In this document: one piece after another, positions 17,028-24,296 of the stretch
How the letters are laid out: the number at the start of each line of letters is the position of its first letter
Position numbering within the stretch: the first letter of the stretch is position 1
Source of the DNA: Pseudomonas sp. AL03
GTDB lineage: Bacteria; Pseudomonadota; Gammaproteobacteria; Pseudomonadales; Pseudomonadaceae
Assembly (NCBI RefSeq): GCF_029960815.1
Contig: NZ_JASBRE010000014.1
Coordinates: 1 to 64,000, forward strand
DNA: 64,000 nt
Reading direction: 5' to 3'
Translations under genes and position numbers: made by a program
The notes under the pieces: generated by a model
Told to the model about the DNA's origin: nothing
The model's input: the letters and a program-made list of their open reading frames with translations, nothing else
The model's database searches: none

Positions 17028-17055
17028 TGTAACCGGATGTGAAAAGCCATCGAAC
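17028..17055 (+). promoter_or_regulatory. ECF sigma promoter of the bufferin operon
   Basis: TGTAACC (17028-17034), a 16-nt spacer, then CGAAC followed by TAC. The start of bufA lies about 75 nt downstream. Both boxes are identical to the promoter overlapping the sigma gene, which links the two divergent operons. Confidence 0.85.
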
Positions 17056-17128
17056 TACCTTTTGGGTCGCAAACACAGTGCCCAAGCGCTGATGCGGCGA
17101 CCAACCCCCATCACCCGGAGACATAACT

Positions 17129-17434
17129 ATGAACAATCTCAAACTTGCCGCCCTCGCCGTTGCCTTCTCTTCGTTTGCTGCCGGTGCTATGGCCGCAGAG
17201 ACTCCTGCCGCAGCGGGCGCCACAACCGCAGGAACTCCCGCCGCAGCAGGCACCATGGAGAAATGTTACGGCGTTTCCCTGGCCGGTAAGAACGATTGCA
17301 AGGCGGGCGCAGGTACCACCTGTGCAGGCACCGCCAAAGTGGACTACCAGCCTAATGCCTGGAAAAACGTTCCTGCGGGTACTTGTACCTCCATCAAAAC
17401 ACCAAAAGGTACGGGCTCTCTCGCGCCTATGTAA
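17129..17434 (+). CDS. bufA1: BufA1-type bufferin precursor (DUF2282)
   Basis: A 101-residue precursor of the DUF2282 family, recently recognised as periplasmic RiPP metallophores (bufferins) that bind copper after an MNIO enzyme modifies their cysteines. A Sec signal peptide (residues 1-23, cut near AMA-AE) precedes an Ala/Thr linker with two TPAAAG repeats, then a core with four cysteines: C46 (EKCYGVS), C57 (KNDCKAG), C65 (TTCAGT) and C86 (GTCTSI). [11 protein letters not shown] is the family hallmark. It is first in an operon with the DUF692 enzyme, its DUF2063 partner and DoxX, under an ECF promoter. The copper role is known for the family and inferred here. Confidence 0.92.
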   Translation: MNNLKLAALAVAFSSFAAGAMAAETPAAAGATTAGTPAAAGTMEKCYGVSLAGKNDCKAGAGTTCAGTAKVDYQPNAWKNVPAGTCTSIKTPKGTGSLAPM

Positions 17435-17461
17435 TCGTAATACCACGGGGGCTCACCAATC

Positions 17462-18316
17462 ATGAAAGCTGAATTCCAGATGGGGGCCGGACTCGGCCTG
17501 AAACCGAACCATTACCCAGACGCGCTTGACTGCACGGCTGAGGGTCTCTGGTTCGAAGTTCATCCGGAGAACTACATGGTAGGTGGTGGCCCCCGTCTCG
17601 CATGGTTGGAGGCGATTGGGAGCCAACACCCGCTTTCGCTGCACGGTGTTTCACTTTCACTTGCCGCCGATTGTCCGCCGGACGAAAAGCATCTGAAGCG
17701 CCTAAAAGCACTGGCCGATCACGTTCAGCCCGCATTGATTTCCGAACACCTAGCCTGGTCAGCATGGCGTGGTCAGTATCATCCTGACCTACTGCCATTC
17801 CCTCGTACGGTCGAGGCATTGCAGCGCATCGTAAGCAATATCCAACGTACACAAGACGCCCTAGGACGTCATATCGCAATTGAAAACCCCACCCATTACC
17901 TACGCCTGGATGGTCATGAATTTAGCGAACTCGACTTTTTGACCGAGCTGAGCGTGAGAACTGGCTGTGGGTTACTACTGGATGTCAATAACGTACACAT
18001 CAGCGCGCATAACCTAGGCTTCGATGCGGCGACGTATCTGGATGCCTTCCCGGCCAAGGCGATTGTGGAAATCCATTTGGCAGGCCACGCAGTGGATCCG
18101 GGGGATACGCGGTTGCTGATAGACACTCACGATGCTCCCATCGCTGACGACGTCTGGTTGCTGTATCAACGCGTTATCGAAAGGATCGGCATGCGCCCGA
18201 CCTTGATCGAGCGCGACGACAATATCCCAGGATTCGACGTCTTGCTGGCTGAACGAGACAGAGCGCAGACTCTGTTGAGCATCGGGAAGAAGCAACCATC
18301 GGAAGTGACGATATGA
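17462..18316 (+). CDS. bufB1: BufB-type MNIO enzyme (DUF692)
   Basis: A 284-residue multinuclear non-haem iron oxidative enzyme (MNIO, DUF692, MbnB fold), expected to convert bufferin cysteines to thiooxazole-type groups. Conserved iron-site motifs are visible: H61 (SLHGVSLS), E95-H96 (SEHLAWS), E141 (IENP), D174/N177/H179 (LDVNNVHIS), E203/H205/H209 (EIHLAGH), D221/H223 (DTHDAP) and E250 (LIERDDN). No signal peptide is present, so it acts in the cytosol before export. It lies 27 nt after bufA and overlaps the next gene by an ATGA. Family and role are firm; the exact product is inferred. Confidence 0.93.
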   Translation: MKAEFQMGAGLGLKPNHYPDALDCTAEGLWFEVHPENYMVGGGPRLAWLEAIGSQHPLSLHGVSLSLAADCPPDEKHLKRLKALADHVQPALISEHLAWSAWRGQYHPDLLPFPRTVEALQRIVSNIQRTQDALGRHIAIENPTHYLRLDGHEFSELDFLTELSVRTGCGLLLDVNNVHISAHNLGFDAATYLDAFPAKAIVEIHLAGHAVDPGDTRLLIDTHDAPIADDVWLLYQRVIERIGMRPTLIERDDNIPGFDVLLAERDRAQTLLSIGKKQPSEVTI

Positions 18317-19077
18317 ACACATCACTCGAAAGCTTTCAGGATGCATTCGTCGATGCGTTATATGAGCGAAATTCGATCGGAATGACTGCTCTAATCGAAC
18401 AGCCCGGTTTTAGGGTGTACCGCAATACTGTATTGAAAGGATCGACGGACGCATTACTCGCGAACTTTCCCACAATAGAGCGCTTGGTCGGTACAGAGTG
18501 GCTCAAGGCCGCTGCAGCGATCTATGCCCGGCAGTCGCCACCGACGGATTCCCGATTGCTGCACTACGGCGCTGACTTCCCGGATTTTCTCGACGCTTTT
18601 GAGCATGCGCGAGAAATGTCTTATCTGGGCGACGTCGCCCGCCTGGATCTGCTCTGGACGAAAGTCCATTGCGCTAAAGATGAGCCGGACATTGATCCGC
18701 GCGCATTTGCGAGCCTGTCCCAAAAGGACTTGGCGCGTAGCCGGCTCACACCGAGGGCCGCTTCCCGTTGGGCTTGGTTCCCAGACCACCCGGCCTACAC
18801 CATCTGGCGCTTCAATCGCGAACAGCGGGACATGCCCGACGAACTCGACTGGCGCGGCGAAGGTGCGCTTCTGACGCGCAAGCAAGGCCGGGTTTGTTGG
18901 GAGGCCGCCAGTGCTGCGGATTGCACGTTTCTAGACGCCTGCGCGGCACACCTGCCGCTTGAACTGGCCGCAGAAAAAGCCCTTGAAGTTCAGCCTGATT
19001 TGGATCTAGAAGACCTCATTGTCCGCTTGTTCAGAGCTAACGCATTCGTCGCTGTAAGCATCCATAGCTCTTCCTGA
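18313..19077 (+). CDS. bufC1: BufC-type MNIO partner protein (DUF2063)
   Basis: A 254-residue DUF2063-containing protein, the usual partner of DUF692 enzymes, thought to recognise the precursor and present it to the MNIO. The N-terminal DUF2063 part (about 5-95) has the typical [20 protein letters not shown] and [11 protein letters not shown] segments. The rest, with [20 protein letters not shown], is a winged-helix-like second domain in characterised homologues. It overlaps bufB by 4 nt, which points to coupled synthesis and complex formation. Confidence 0.9.
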   Translation: MNTSLESFQDAFVDALYERNSIGMTALIEQPGFRVYRNTVLKGSTDALLANFPTIERLVGTEWLKAAAAIYARQSPPTDSRLLHYGADFPDFLDAFEHAREMSYLGDVARLDLLWTKVHCAKDEPDIDPRAFASLSQKDLARSRLTPRAASRWAWFPDHPAYTIWRFNREQRDMPDELDWRGEGALLTRKQGRVCWEAASAADCTFLDACAAHLPLELAAEKALEVQPDLDLEDLIVRLFRANAFVAVSIHSSS

Positions 19078-19111
19078 AGAATCAACACCAACTTAACCAA
19101 CGGAGCACATC

Positions 19112-19585
19112 ATGGACGTGATACGAAATACGTCGTCCACCGCCGATAAATCCTTGCGTGGCATGTGGAACCGCATTGCAGACCGACTTGACTTAATGAT
19201 TGGGGACTCACTATTGGTGCTGGTTGCTCGCCTATCCATCGCGGCGATTTTCTTTATGTCAGGACGCACCAAAGTCAGTGGATTTTTGACGGTCAAACCC
19301 AGTACCTATGAGCTGTTCCGCACAGAATACTCACTGCCATTCCTCTCTCCAGAACTGGCCGCGCATCTCGCTACCTACAGTGAGCATTTGTTTCCACTGC
19401 TTCTTGTGCTGGGACTGCTCTCACGACTATCAGCATTCGCATTACTGGGCATGACTTTTGTAATCCAGGTGTTTGTCTACCCTGATGCCTGGCCAACGCA
19501 CTTTTCCTGGGCGGGCCTGCTACTGCTCATCGTCGCACGTGGCGGGGGGGCAATGTCGCTGGATCGACCACTTGGCATCAAGTGA
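19112..19585 (+). CDS. DoxX-family membrane protein of the bufferin operon
   Basis: A 157-residue DoxX-family protein with four predicted helices (about 33-53 with [16 protein letters not shown], then 88-104, 109-125 and 128-145). DoxX proteins often close DUF2282/DUF692/DUF2063 operons and may link them to quinone or thiol redox chemistry; the actual reaction is unknown. GGAG lies 7 nt before ATG 19112, and the gene follows bufC by 34 nt. It is the last gene of the operon; no clear terminator follows. Confidence 0.88.
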   Translation: MDVIRNTSSTADKSLRGMWNRIADRLDLMIGDSLLVLVARLSIAAIFFMSGRTKVSGFLTVKPSTYELFRTEYSLPFLSPELAAHLATYSEHLFPLLLVLGLLSRLSAFALLGMTFVIQVFVYPDAWPTHFSWAGLLLLIVARGGGAMSLDRPLGIK

Positions 19586-19893
19586 TGCTTTGACTGCTAT
19601 ACAGTCTCGGATAGCCACCTCTTGGCGACATGATGGTCGAAAAAGTGGACGCGCTCGTTTGTTTGAACGTCTGGAGGCTGAGGAAACTTCTGCGCCTATC
19701 GAGTTCGGCACCATCGGTAAAAAGGCCGACACATCCAACGAACTTTCAAGATAATAGTGGTTGCCTATACGGTGAAGACCCACGATGTTTGCTGGCAAGC
19801 GTTTAAACCGTAAGCGATCCACTGTGTACACATTCAAAGCTGTCAGTTGAAGCCTGATGCTGTGCTCCCGATATCCATCAGGAGTCCGCAATC
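19586..19893. other. Gap of 308 nt between doxX and the IS66 scrap
   Basis: No recognisable gene. Minus-strand reading (RLRFKRLPANIVGLHRIGNH) is open for about 120 codons but matches nothing I know and has no convincing start. It is probably junk brought in with, or left by, the rearrangement that placed the bufferin operon here. Confidence 0.5.
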
Positions 19894-20019
19894 ATGATGC
19901 GTCCCGACGCCAAAGTCGAAAAGGTCTACCTCTACCCCAAGCCAGTGGACTTCCGAAAATCCATCGACGGCCTCGCAGCCCTGGTGGAGTTGGATATCAA
20001 GGTCGCCGTGTTCGATCCC
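19894..20019 (+). pseudogene. IS66-family tnpB (Orf2) 5' fragment
   Basis: Forty-two codons match the start of IS66 TnpB/Orf2 (VEKVYLYPKPVDFRKSIDGL), with a typical GGAG ribosome site before the ATG. The frame is cut at VFDP (20019), where it meets the kguE stump on the other strand. No transposase gene or terminal repeats remain. The scrap marks the right-hand junction of the foreign segment. Confidence 0.8.
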
Positions 20020-20119
20020 CGGCGGCGGCCAACACGTCGATAAACGATCCCTGGCCGCGCTCGCGAACAAGGTCAGCGCCGTAGCTCGACAGACTGATGG
20101 AAACGGGTGGTTTACTCAT
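20018..20119 (-). pseudogene. kguE: kguE 5' stump (2-ketogluconate epimerase-like)
   Basis: Thirty-four codons starting [20 protein letters not shown] match the N-terminus of KguE-type TIM-barrel sugar-phosphate isomerases. The frame ends abruptly at VLAAAG where IS66 sequence begins. An intact PtxS operator lies 13 nt before its ATG, and a decayed ptxS is next upstream, reproducing the ptxS-kguE order of P. putida and P. aeruginosa. Confidence 0.75.
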
Positions 20120-20132
20120 TGTTGTATACCTC

Positions 20133-20146
20133 TGAAACCGGTTTCA
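20133..20146. promoter_or_regulatory. PtxS operator in front of the kguE stump
   Basis: A perfect 14-bp palindrome TGAAACCGGTTTCA, the known PtxS binding sequence in Pseudomonas. The second identical copy is at 20982-20995. The local gene for the repressor is broken. Confidence 0.85.
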
Positions 20147-20213
20147 TTTTTGTACAAAATAATATCAGTGGTTGATGTGTTGTTCTTTCGGGCCTCTTCG
20201 CGGGCCAGTCCAG

Positions 20214-20941
20214 TCACCGACAATTTCCAAGAGTCGACCCACGCACAATCAACCGCGCAGAAAAATCCAGTATCCGCACCGGCCCGACATCCCCGCGCAG
20301 TCGTTTGAGCAAACACTCAAACGCCCCCGCGCCAATCTCGGCCGTCGGTTGGGCGAGGGCGGTAATGCCGCTGCCTACCAGTGGGTACCAATTCAGATCA
20401 TCGAGGATGAGGGCCATTTCAACGGTGGCAGGATTGTCCAGCCCGACCAGATCGCTCTCGAGCTGCTCGACCTTGCGATCCACCACACCAGCGGCATCTC
20501 CCGATGCAGTTCGCGCAATTCGTCGCGGTGATGACCAAGGGTGTTCACGATCAAGCCTTCGATGTTGTACGAGCGCAACAACGCCAGGTGCTGACGCTCC
20601 TGCTCATCATCGCGATCGGTGTTGCACACCACCAGGCTTTAGCCGTGCTGACGGCAGGCGGTTTCCACCCCGTGCATCACGGCAATCGAATAAGGGTTAC
20701 GGATATCGGCCACCAGCATGCCGATCAGACGAGTGCGCCCGCGTTTCAGACCACGGGCCATCTGGTTTGGGCGATAGCCCAGTTCGGCAATTGCCTGCTC
20801 GATGCGCAAGGCAATGGCATCGGAGAGCAGGGCGCGGTCGTCACCGATGAAGCGCGACACGCTGGCCTTGGAAACGCCAGCGTGTTCGGCGACATCGAGC
20901 ATGGACACGCGGCTGCGCTGGGCGGCGGAGAAGTCGTTCAC
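20214..20941 (-). pseudogene. ptxS: Decayed ptxS (LacI-family 2-ketogluconate repressor)
   Basis: The GTG start at 20941 leads into a normal LacI helix-turn-helix (SMLDVAEHAGVSKASVSRFI) and PtxS-like sequence (GLKRGRTRLIGMLVADIRNP). Three lesions follow. A Tyr codon has become TAA at 20639-20641 (CRQHG-stop-SLVVCNT). A 1-nt deletion near 20485 splits MPLV from VDRKVEQLESDL. About 100 codons of the effector domain are missing near 20410 (VEMAL joined to ILDDLNWYPLVG). The 3' end (ARLIVRGST) survives. Intact PtxS is about 340 residues and represses the kgu genes. The product here is at most a 100-residue DNA-binding fragment. Confidence 0.85.
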
Positions 20942-20981
20942 GGTTTTTAACCTTGTTATTGAAGTTTGTGCTGACTGGCTT

Positions 20982-20995
20982 TGAAACCGGTTTCA
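20982..20995. promoter_or_regulatory. PtxS operator in front of ptxS
   Basis: The second perfect TGAAACCGGTTTCA palindrome, 41 nt before the ptxS start, as expected for autoregulation. Confidence 0.85.
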
Positions 20996-21163
20996 GAAGA
21001 AACCATAACCAAAACGCATCAAGCAAGCGACAGCCCAACGTGTAGGAAAAACCCGACAAGCGGTAGCGATACCTGTCAGATATGACAGTAGCCACACCAC
21101 TGAACTCGGCGTTTAATTTTCAGTACCAAAGAATAATTCTGCGACCATCAAAGGACTTGCAAT

Positions 21164-22054
21164 ATGGCGCTCAATAAACCACTGACATTCGATGCGCCGA
21201 AAATTCTAGGTGTCGCTGATCCAGACGTTGACCCGGAGGGGCATATTCCGATTGAGTTACTGCTCAAAGGAATTGATGTAGTCGTTCCTTTGTGGCCCGA
21301 ACCAGCGAAAGATCCAGGTGAAAGGGACATTCTGACAGTTTCCTTTGAACAACCCGGAGAGCCTCTAGTATCCATTCAGAATACGTACGAGCCGGACGAT
21401 ATGAAACCCGAATTCATTATTCATCTCAGTCCGGAATATTTAAAGATTAATGATGTCGGGGCGTTGTGGTATGAAGTTCATAATATTGCCGACAATCCAT
21501 CCAATTCATTTCCACGGCGACTGACTATTGATCATCCGGGCACTCTCGAGGAAGCTGACTTTGTGCACGCCACCAAGTGGGGCTATCTGAATTGCGACAC
21601 TGTTCCTCCCTTGTGGGACGGTGTCACGGTCAACATCCCTGCACTGGCAGGATTTAACGTCGGAGACCGCTGTGAAGTGCTATGGCGAGGGTTCCCGACT
21701 CTGAACGGCAGTGGCTCAGAGTTCATCAGTGCTAAAAAAACTGTTATTCGTCCGGCTTTAAGTGAGCAAGACATCCGTGAAGGATTTTCCGTGGTTATCG
21801 AGCCTTACGAGACTCATATAAAACCGATGGTGAAAAACGCGTCCGCCACCGTTGTTTATACCGTCTATCGCGACGCGAAACGTGTAGGAAAATCAAAAAC
21901 TGCGGCAGTAAAAATAGACAGGATTGAACCTGGCGAAGAGTTTCCATGCGAGCCTCCCGCAAACATGAGTATGGAGGCTGGAAAAGTTGTACGAAGAGGC
22001 CACAACCTTTTTCAAATTGTATGGCAATCAATCGTTAACATATGGAGGCGGTAA
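21164..22054 (+). CDS. Hypothetical protein with beta-sandwich-like modules
   Basis: A 296-residue protein of unknown function. AAGGA 8 nt upstream supports ATG 21164. It has no signal peptide or membrane helix. The sequence is rich in beta-branched and aromatic residues with Ig-like spacing. Its C-terminal module (IEPYETHIKPMVKNASATVV) is clearly related to the end of the next protein (GTYETHLKPANRANGHLSYT), so the pair shares repeated modules. One nucleotide separates it from the next gene, so they form an operon. Codon use and AT content differ from the surrounding core genes, suggesting transfer. A surface, secreted or structural role is only a guess. Confidence 0.75.
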   Translation: MALNKPLTFDAPKILGVADPDVDPEGHIPIELLLKGIDVVVPLWPEPAKDPGERDILTVSFEQPGEPLVSIQNTYEPDDMKPEFIIHLSPEYLKINDVGALWYEVHNIADNPSNSFPRRLTIDHPGTLEEADFVHATKWGYLNCDTVPPLWDGVTVNIPALAGFNVGDRCEVLWRGFPTLNGSGSEFISAKKTVIRPALSEQDIREGFSVVIEPYETHIKPMVKNASATVVYTVYRDAKRVGKSKTAAVKIDRIEPGEEFPCEPPANMSMEAGKVVRRGHNLFQIVWQSIVNIWRR

Positions 22055-22055
22055 A

Positions 22056-24074
22056 ATGAACGCAATCGTTGAAAAAGCCAAGTTGTCCCGAAGAGTAGTA
22101 CTTGAAAAAAGTTACGGAAAATCTGGCGGTGTGCTCGCAAATCCCGGCCCCGTCATCATTCCAGCGCAAACACTTGAAAACGATTTGCGGATTCCCGTGG
22201 CAGCTCTCTCCGCGCCGCTACTCTATACGATTCCCAAACCCACAGAGCCTGAAGACCCGGATGACTTGATCGAGTTCAAGATCCGGAAAAAAGGACAAAC
22301 CAACTGGCAAGAGATTGAACCATTTTTGGAGTTAGGGACTATTGCTGATCGGGTCTGGCCGTTGCCGTGTCAAATTCCCTTGCGGTACCTGGCAGAAGAA
22401 AGCACTCCGGAAACACCTACCGAATATGAAGTTCAGTATATCTATTGGTACGGTGCAACGAATGAAGGGAACTCGGAGATTACTACGTACGCCATCGACC
22501 GTACCGCGCCCTATAAAGTGAAAACCCCGGCGTCTAACCGATCCCCGGGGGCGGCTTCGTTTCCTACTGATCTTGGGCCAAACGATCCAATCGATGAAAC
22601 CTATATCGGCAATAATCCGGGCGGTATCACGATCAAGGCCGCGACTTATAGCAACTATCACGACACTGATGTGATCAAGGTTTTCTGGGGCATAGCCCCC
22701 GCTGTTGGCGACCAGCCCGTGTTTGAAGGCTTGCTGCCACCATCGTATGAAGTCATCGTGCCCATTGATGTATTTGTAAATTCCAGTGAAGGCTTGAATA
22801 CACTTATTTATGTCGTGACGGATCTTGCAGGTAACAAAGGGAAAACATCCAATCCCAGTTATCGCATCGTCAAACGCATCGATGACCCTACCGTATTTGC
22901 GTCACCTGTGGTGCCACTGGCCAATGGTGTTGACGGCGATGATTTGATTGACTTGGCCGACTGCAAGCAGGGTGTCGACATCGTCATCGATGTACCCACG
23001 CCGAACGCAGCTTCGGACACCATTATGGCTTACTGGGGAACAGTGGAGCTCGGCGAAAAGAGAGTAGATGCCAGTGTCGATGGCAAGCTGACGTGGGATA
23101 ACGTTGATTTTTCGATTATCAAACAAGTTTATGGCAACACCGATGGTGATGAAGAAACAAACATTAGCTATAAGATGTTCAGAGGCCCCCGAGTTATCGG
23201 TGGCAATGACGTGGATGTCAAGGTCAATATTGCTTATATTGGCCCGGTAAACCCGAATGAACCCGACCCTGTAAACGATGCTTTAAATCCTGCTGTACTG
23301 AAAATCGGAGACAGCTCGGTTGATAAAATTGTGGAAGCGGACTATGGCAAAGATGCAGAGATTTCAATCAAACTTTTCGCACCGCCCGCCACTGAAGAAG
23401 GATGGTTAATTGATATATTTTATGATGACGTCAAGGTAGGCGAAACCATCCGTTTGACCGGTGGGCAAGAAGGCACAACGCTTACACGAACACTTCCCTG
23501 GAAAACGATTTTTGATCAGCAAAGCGGGACAAAGGTGTTGCGTTGGGTGCTCTATACCGCGGCAAATCCTAATCCGGTAAAGGCTCCTCCTAAAGACATC
23601 CCGGTAGACGCATTTCCCATCGAAACGCCTATGCCCGAGGTGTTGAACCTTGCAGGTCCACTTAGAAGGATCGGTTGTTCTACATTGAACTTCGTTCCTC
23701 CTGGGGATGGCTCGAACAGACGTAACTTAAGTGTGCGTATTCCGAAAAGTGATTACACGGTTGACGGTGAAACCATTACTTTGTCATGGGCAGCGTACAC
23801 CAGTGCAGAGCAGCCTGAGCTTGTTCCTGGTACGGAAACTACTGCTGATTTTAAGATCAACGGCACGTTTCCCGATATAGGCGAACCGATCTACATCGGT
23901 ACTTATGAAACTCACTTAAAACCGGCGAACCGGGCCAATGGTCACCTCAGCTATACCATTACCCGGACGGGTATTGCGCCAACCCCTCCTTCAGTGGTAG
24001 CCAAACATTTTGTGCTGCTGACAAACAGTGAGGCGCAGTACTGCGAAGAGGTCAACCCAATTCCAGCTCCATAA
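22056..24074 (+). CDS. Large hypothetical protein with repeated Ig-like modules
   Basis: A 672-residue protein. The start is ATG 22056 with GGAGG 8 nt upstream and 1 nt after the previous stop; the frame is open further up within the previous gene. It has at least four related stretches, each with an aromatic-rich strand (KVFWGIAPAVGDQ; MAYWGTVELGEK; IDIFYDDVKVGE; LSWAAYTSAEQ) and ending in a YxxxR-type strand. This fits tandem beta-sandwich domains of about 110-130 residues. There is no signal peptide. A terminator follows, then an autotransporter gene. Function is unknown; adhesin or polymer-binding roles are possible. Confidence 0.75.
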   Translation: MNAIVEKAKLSRRVVLEKSYGKSGGVLANPGPVIIPAQTLENDLRIPVAALSAPLLYTIPKPTEPEDPDDLIEFKIRKKGQTNWQEIEPFLELGTIADRVWPLPCQIPLRYLAEESTPETPTEYEVQYIYWYGATNEGNSEITTYAIDRTAPYKVKTPASNRSPGAASFPTDLGPNDPIDETYIGNNPGGITIKAATYSNYHDTDVIKVFWGIAPAVGDQPVFEGLLPPSYEVIVPIDVFVNSSEGLNTLIYVVTDLAGNKGKTSNPSYRIVKRIDDPTVFASPVVPLANGVDGDDLIDLADCKQGVDIVIDVPTPNAASDTIMAYWGTVELGEKRVDASVDGKLTWDNVDFSIIKQVYGNTDGDEETNISYKMFRGPRVIGGNDVDVKVNIAYIGPVNPNEPDPVNDALNPAVLKIGDSSVDKIVEADYGKDAEISIKLFAPPATEEGWLIDIFYDDVKVGETIRLTGGQEGTTLTRTLPWKTIFDQQSGTKVLRWVLYTAANPNPVKAPPKDIPVDAFPIETPMPEVLNLAGPLRRIGCSTLNFVPPGDGSNRRNLSVRIPKSDYTVDGETITLSWAAYTSAEQPELVPGTETTADFKINGTFPDIGEPIYIGTYETHLKPANRANGHLSYTITRTGIAPTPPSVVAKHFVLLTNSEAQYCEEVNPIPAP

Positions 24075-24091
24075 AAATAGCTGTTGGAAAA

Positions 24092-24118
24092 GTGCGGCGA
24101 AAATAGTGTTCGCCGCAC
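24092..24118 (+). terminator. Terminator of the two-gene hypothetical operon
   Basis: A perfect 10-bp stem GTGCGGCGAA/TTCGCCGCAC with a 7-nt loop lies 18 nt after the stop, followed by a moderately T-rich stretch. Confidence 0.7.
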
Positions 24119-24296
24119 TGTTTCACTCTTGTTTTGTTATAGAGAAAGTAATCTTGTCAGGCGATTTTTCACCCTTTGAATTAGGATTAATCCTACATAA
24201 CTATGCGTAATTACACGCTAGCCTAGCGACCCTTATTTGGCTGGCCTTCCAATCCGCGAGTGGCAGCAATCCGGTTTCCTGAAGCAGGTGTCTACT

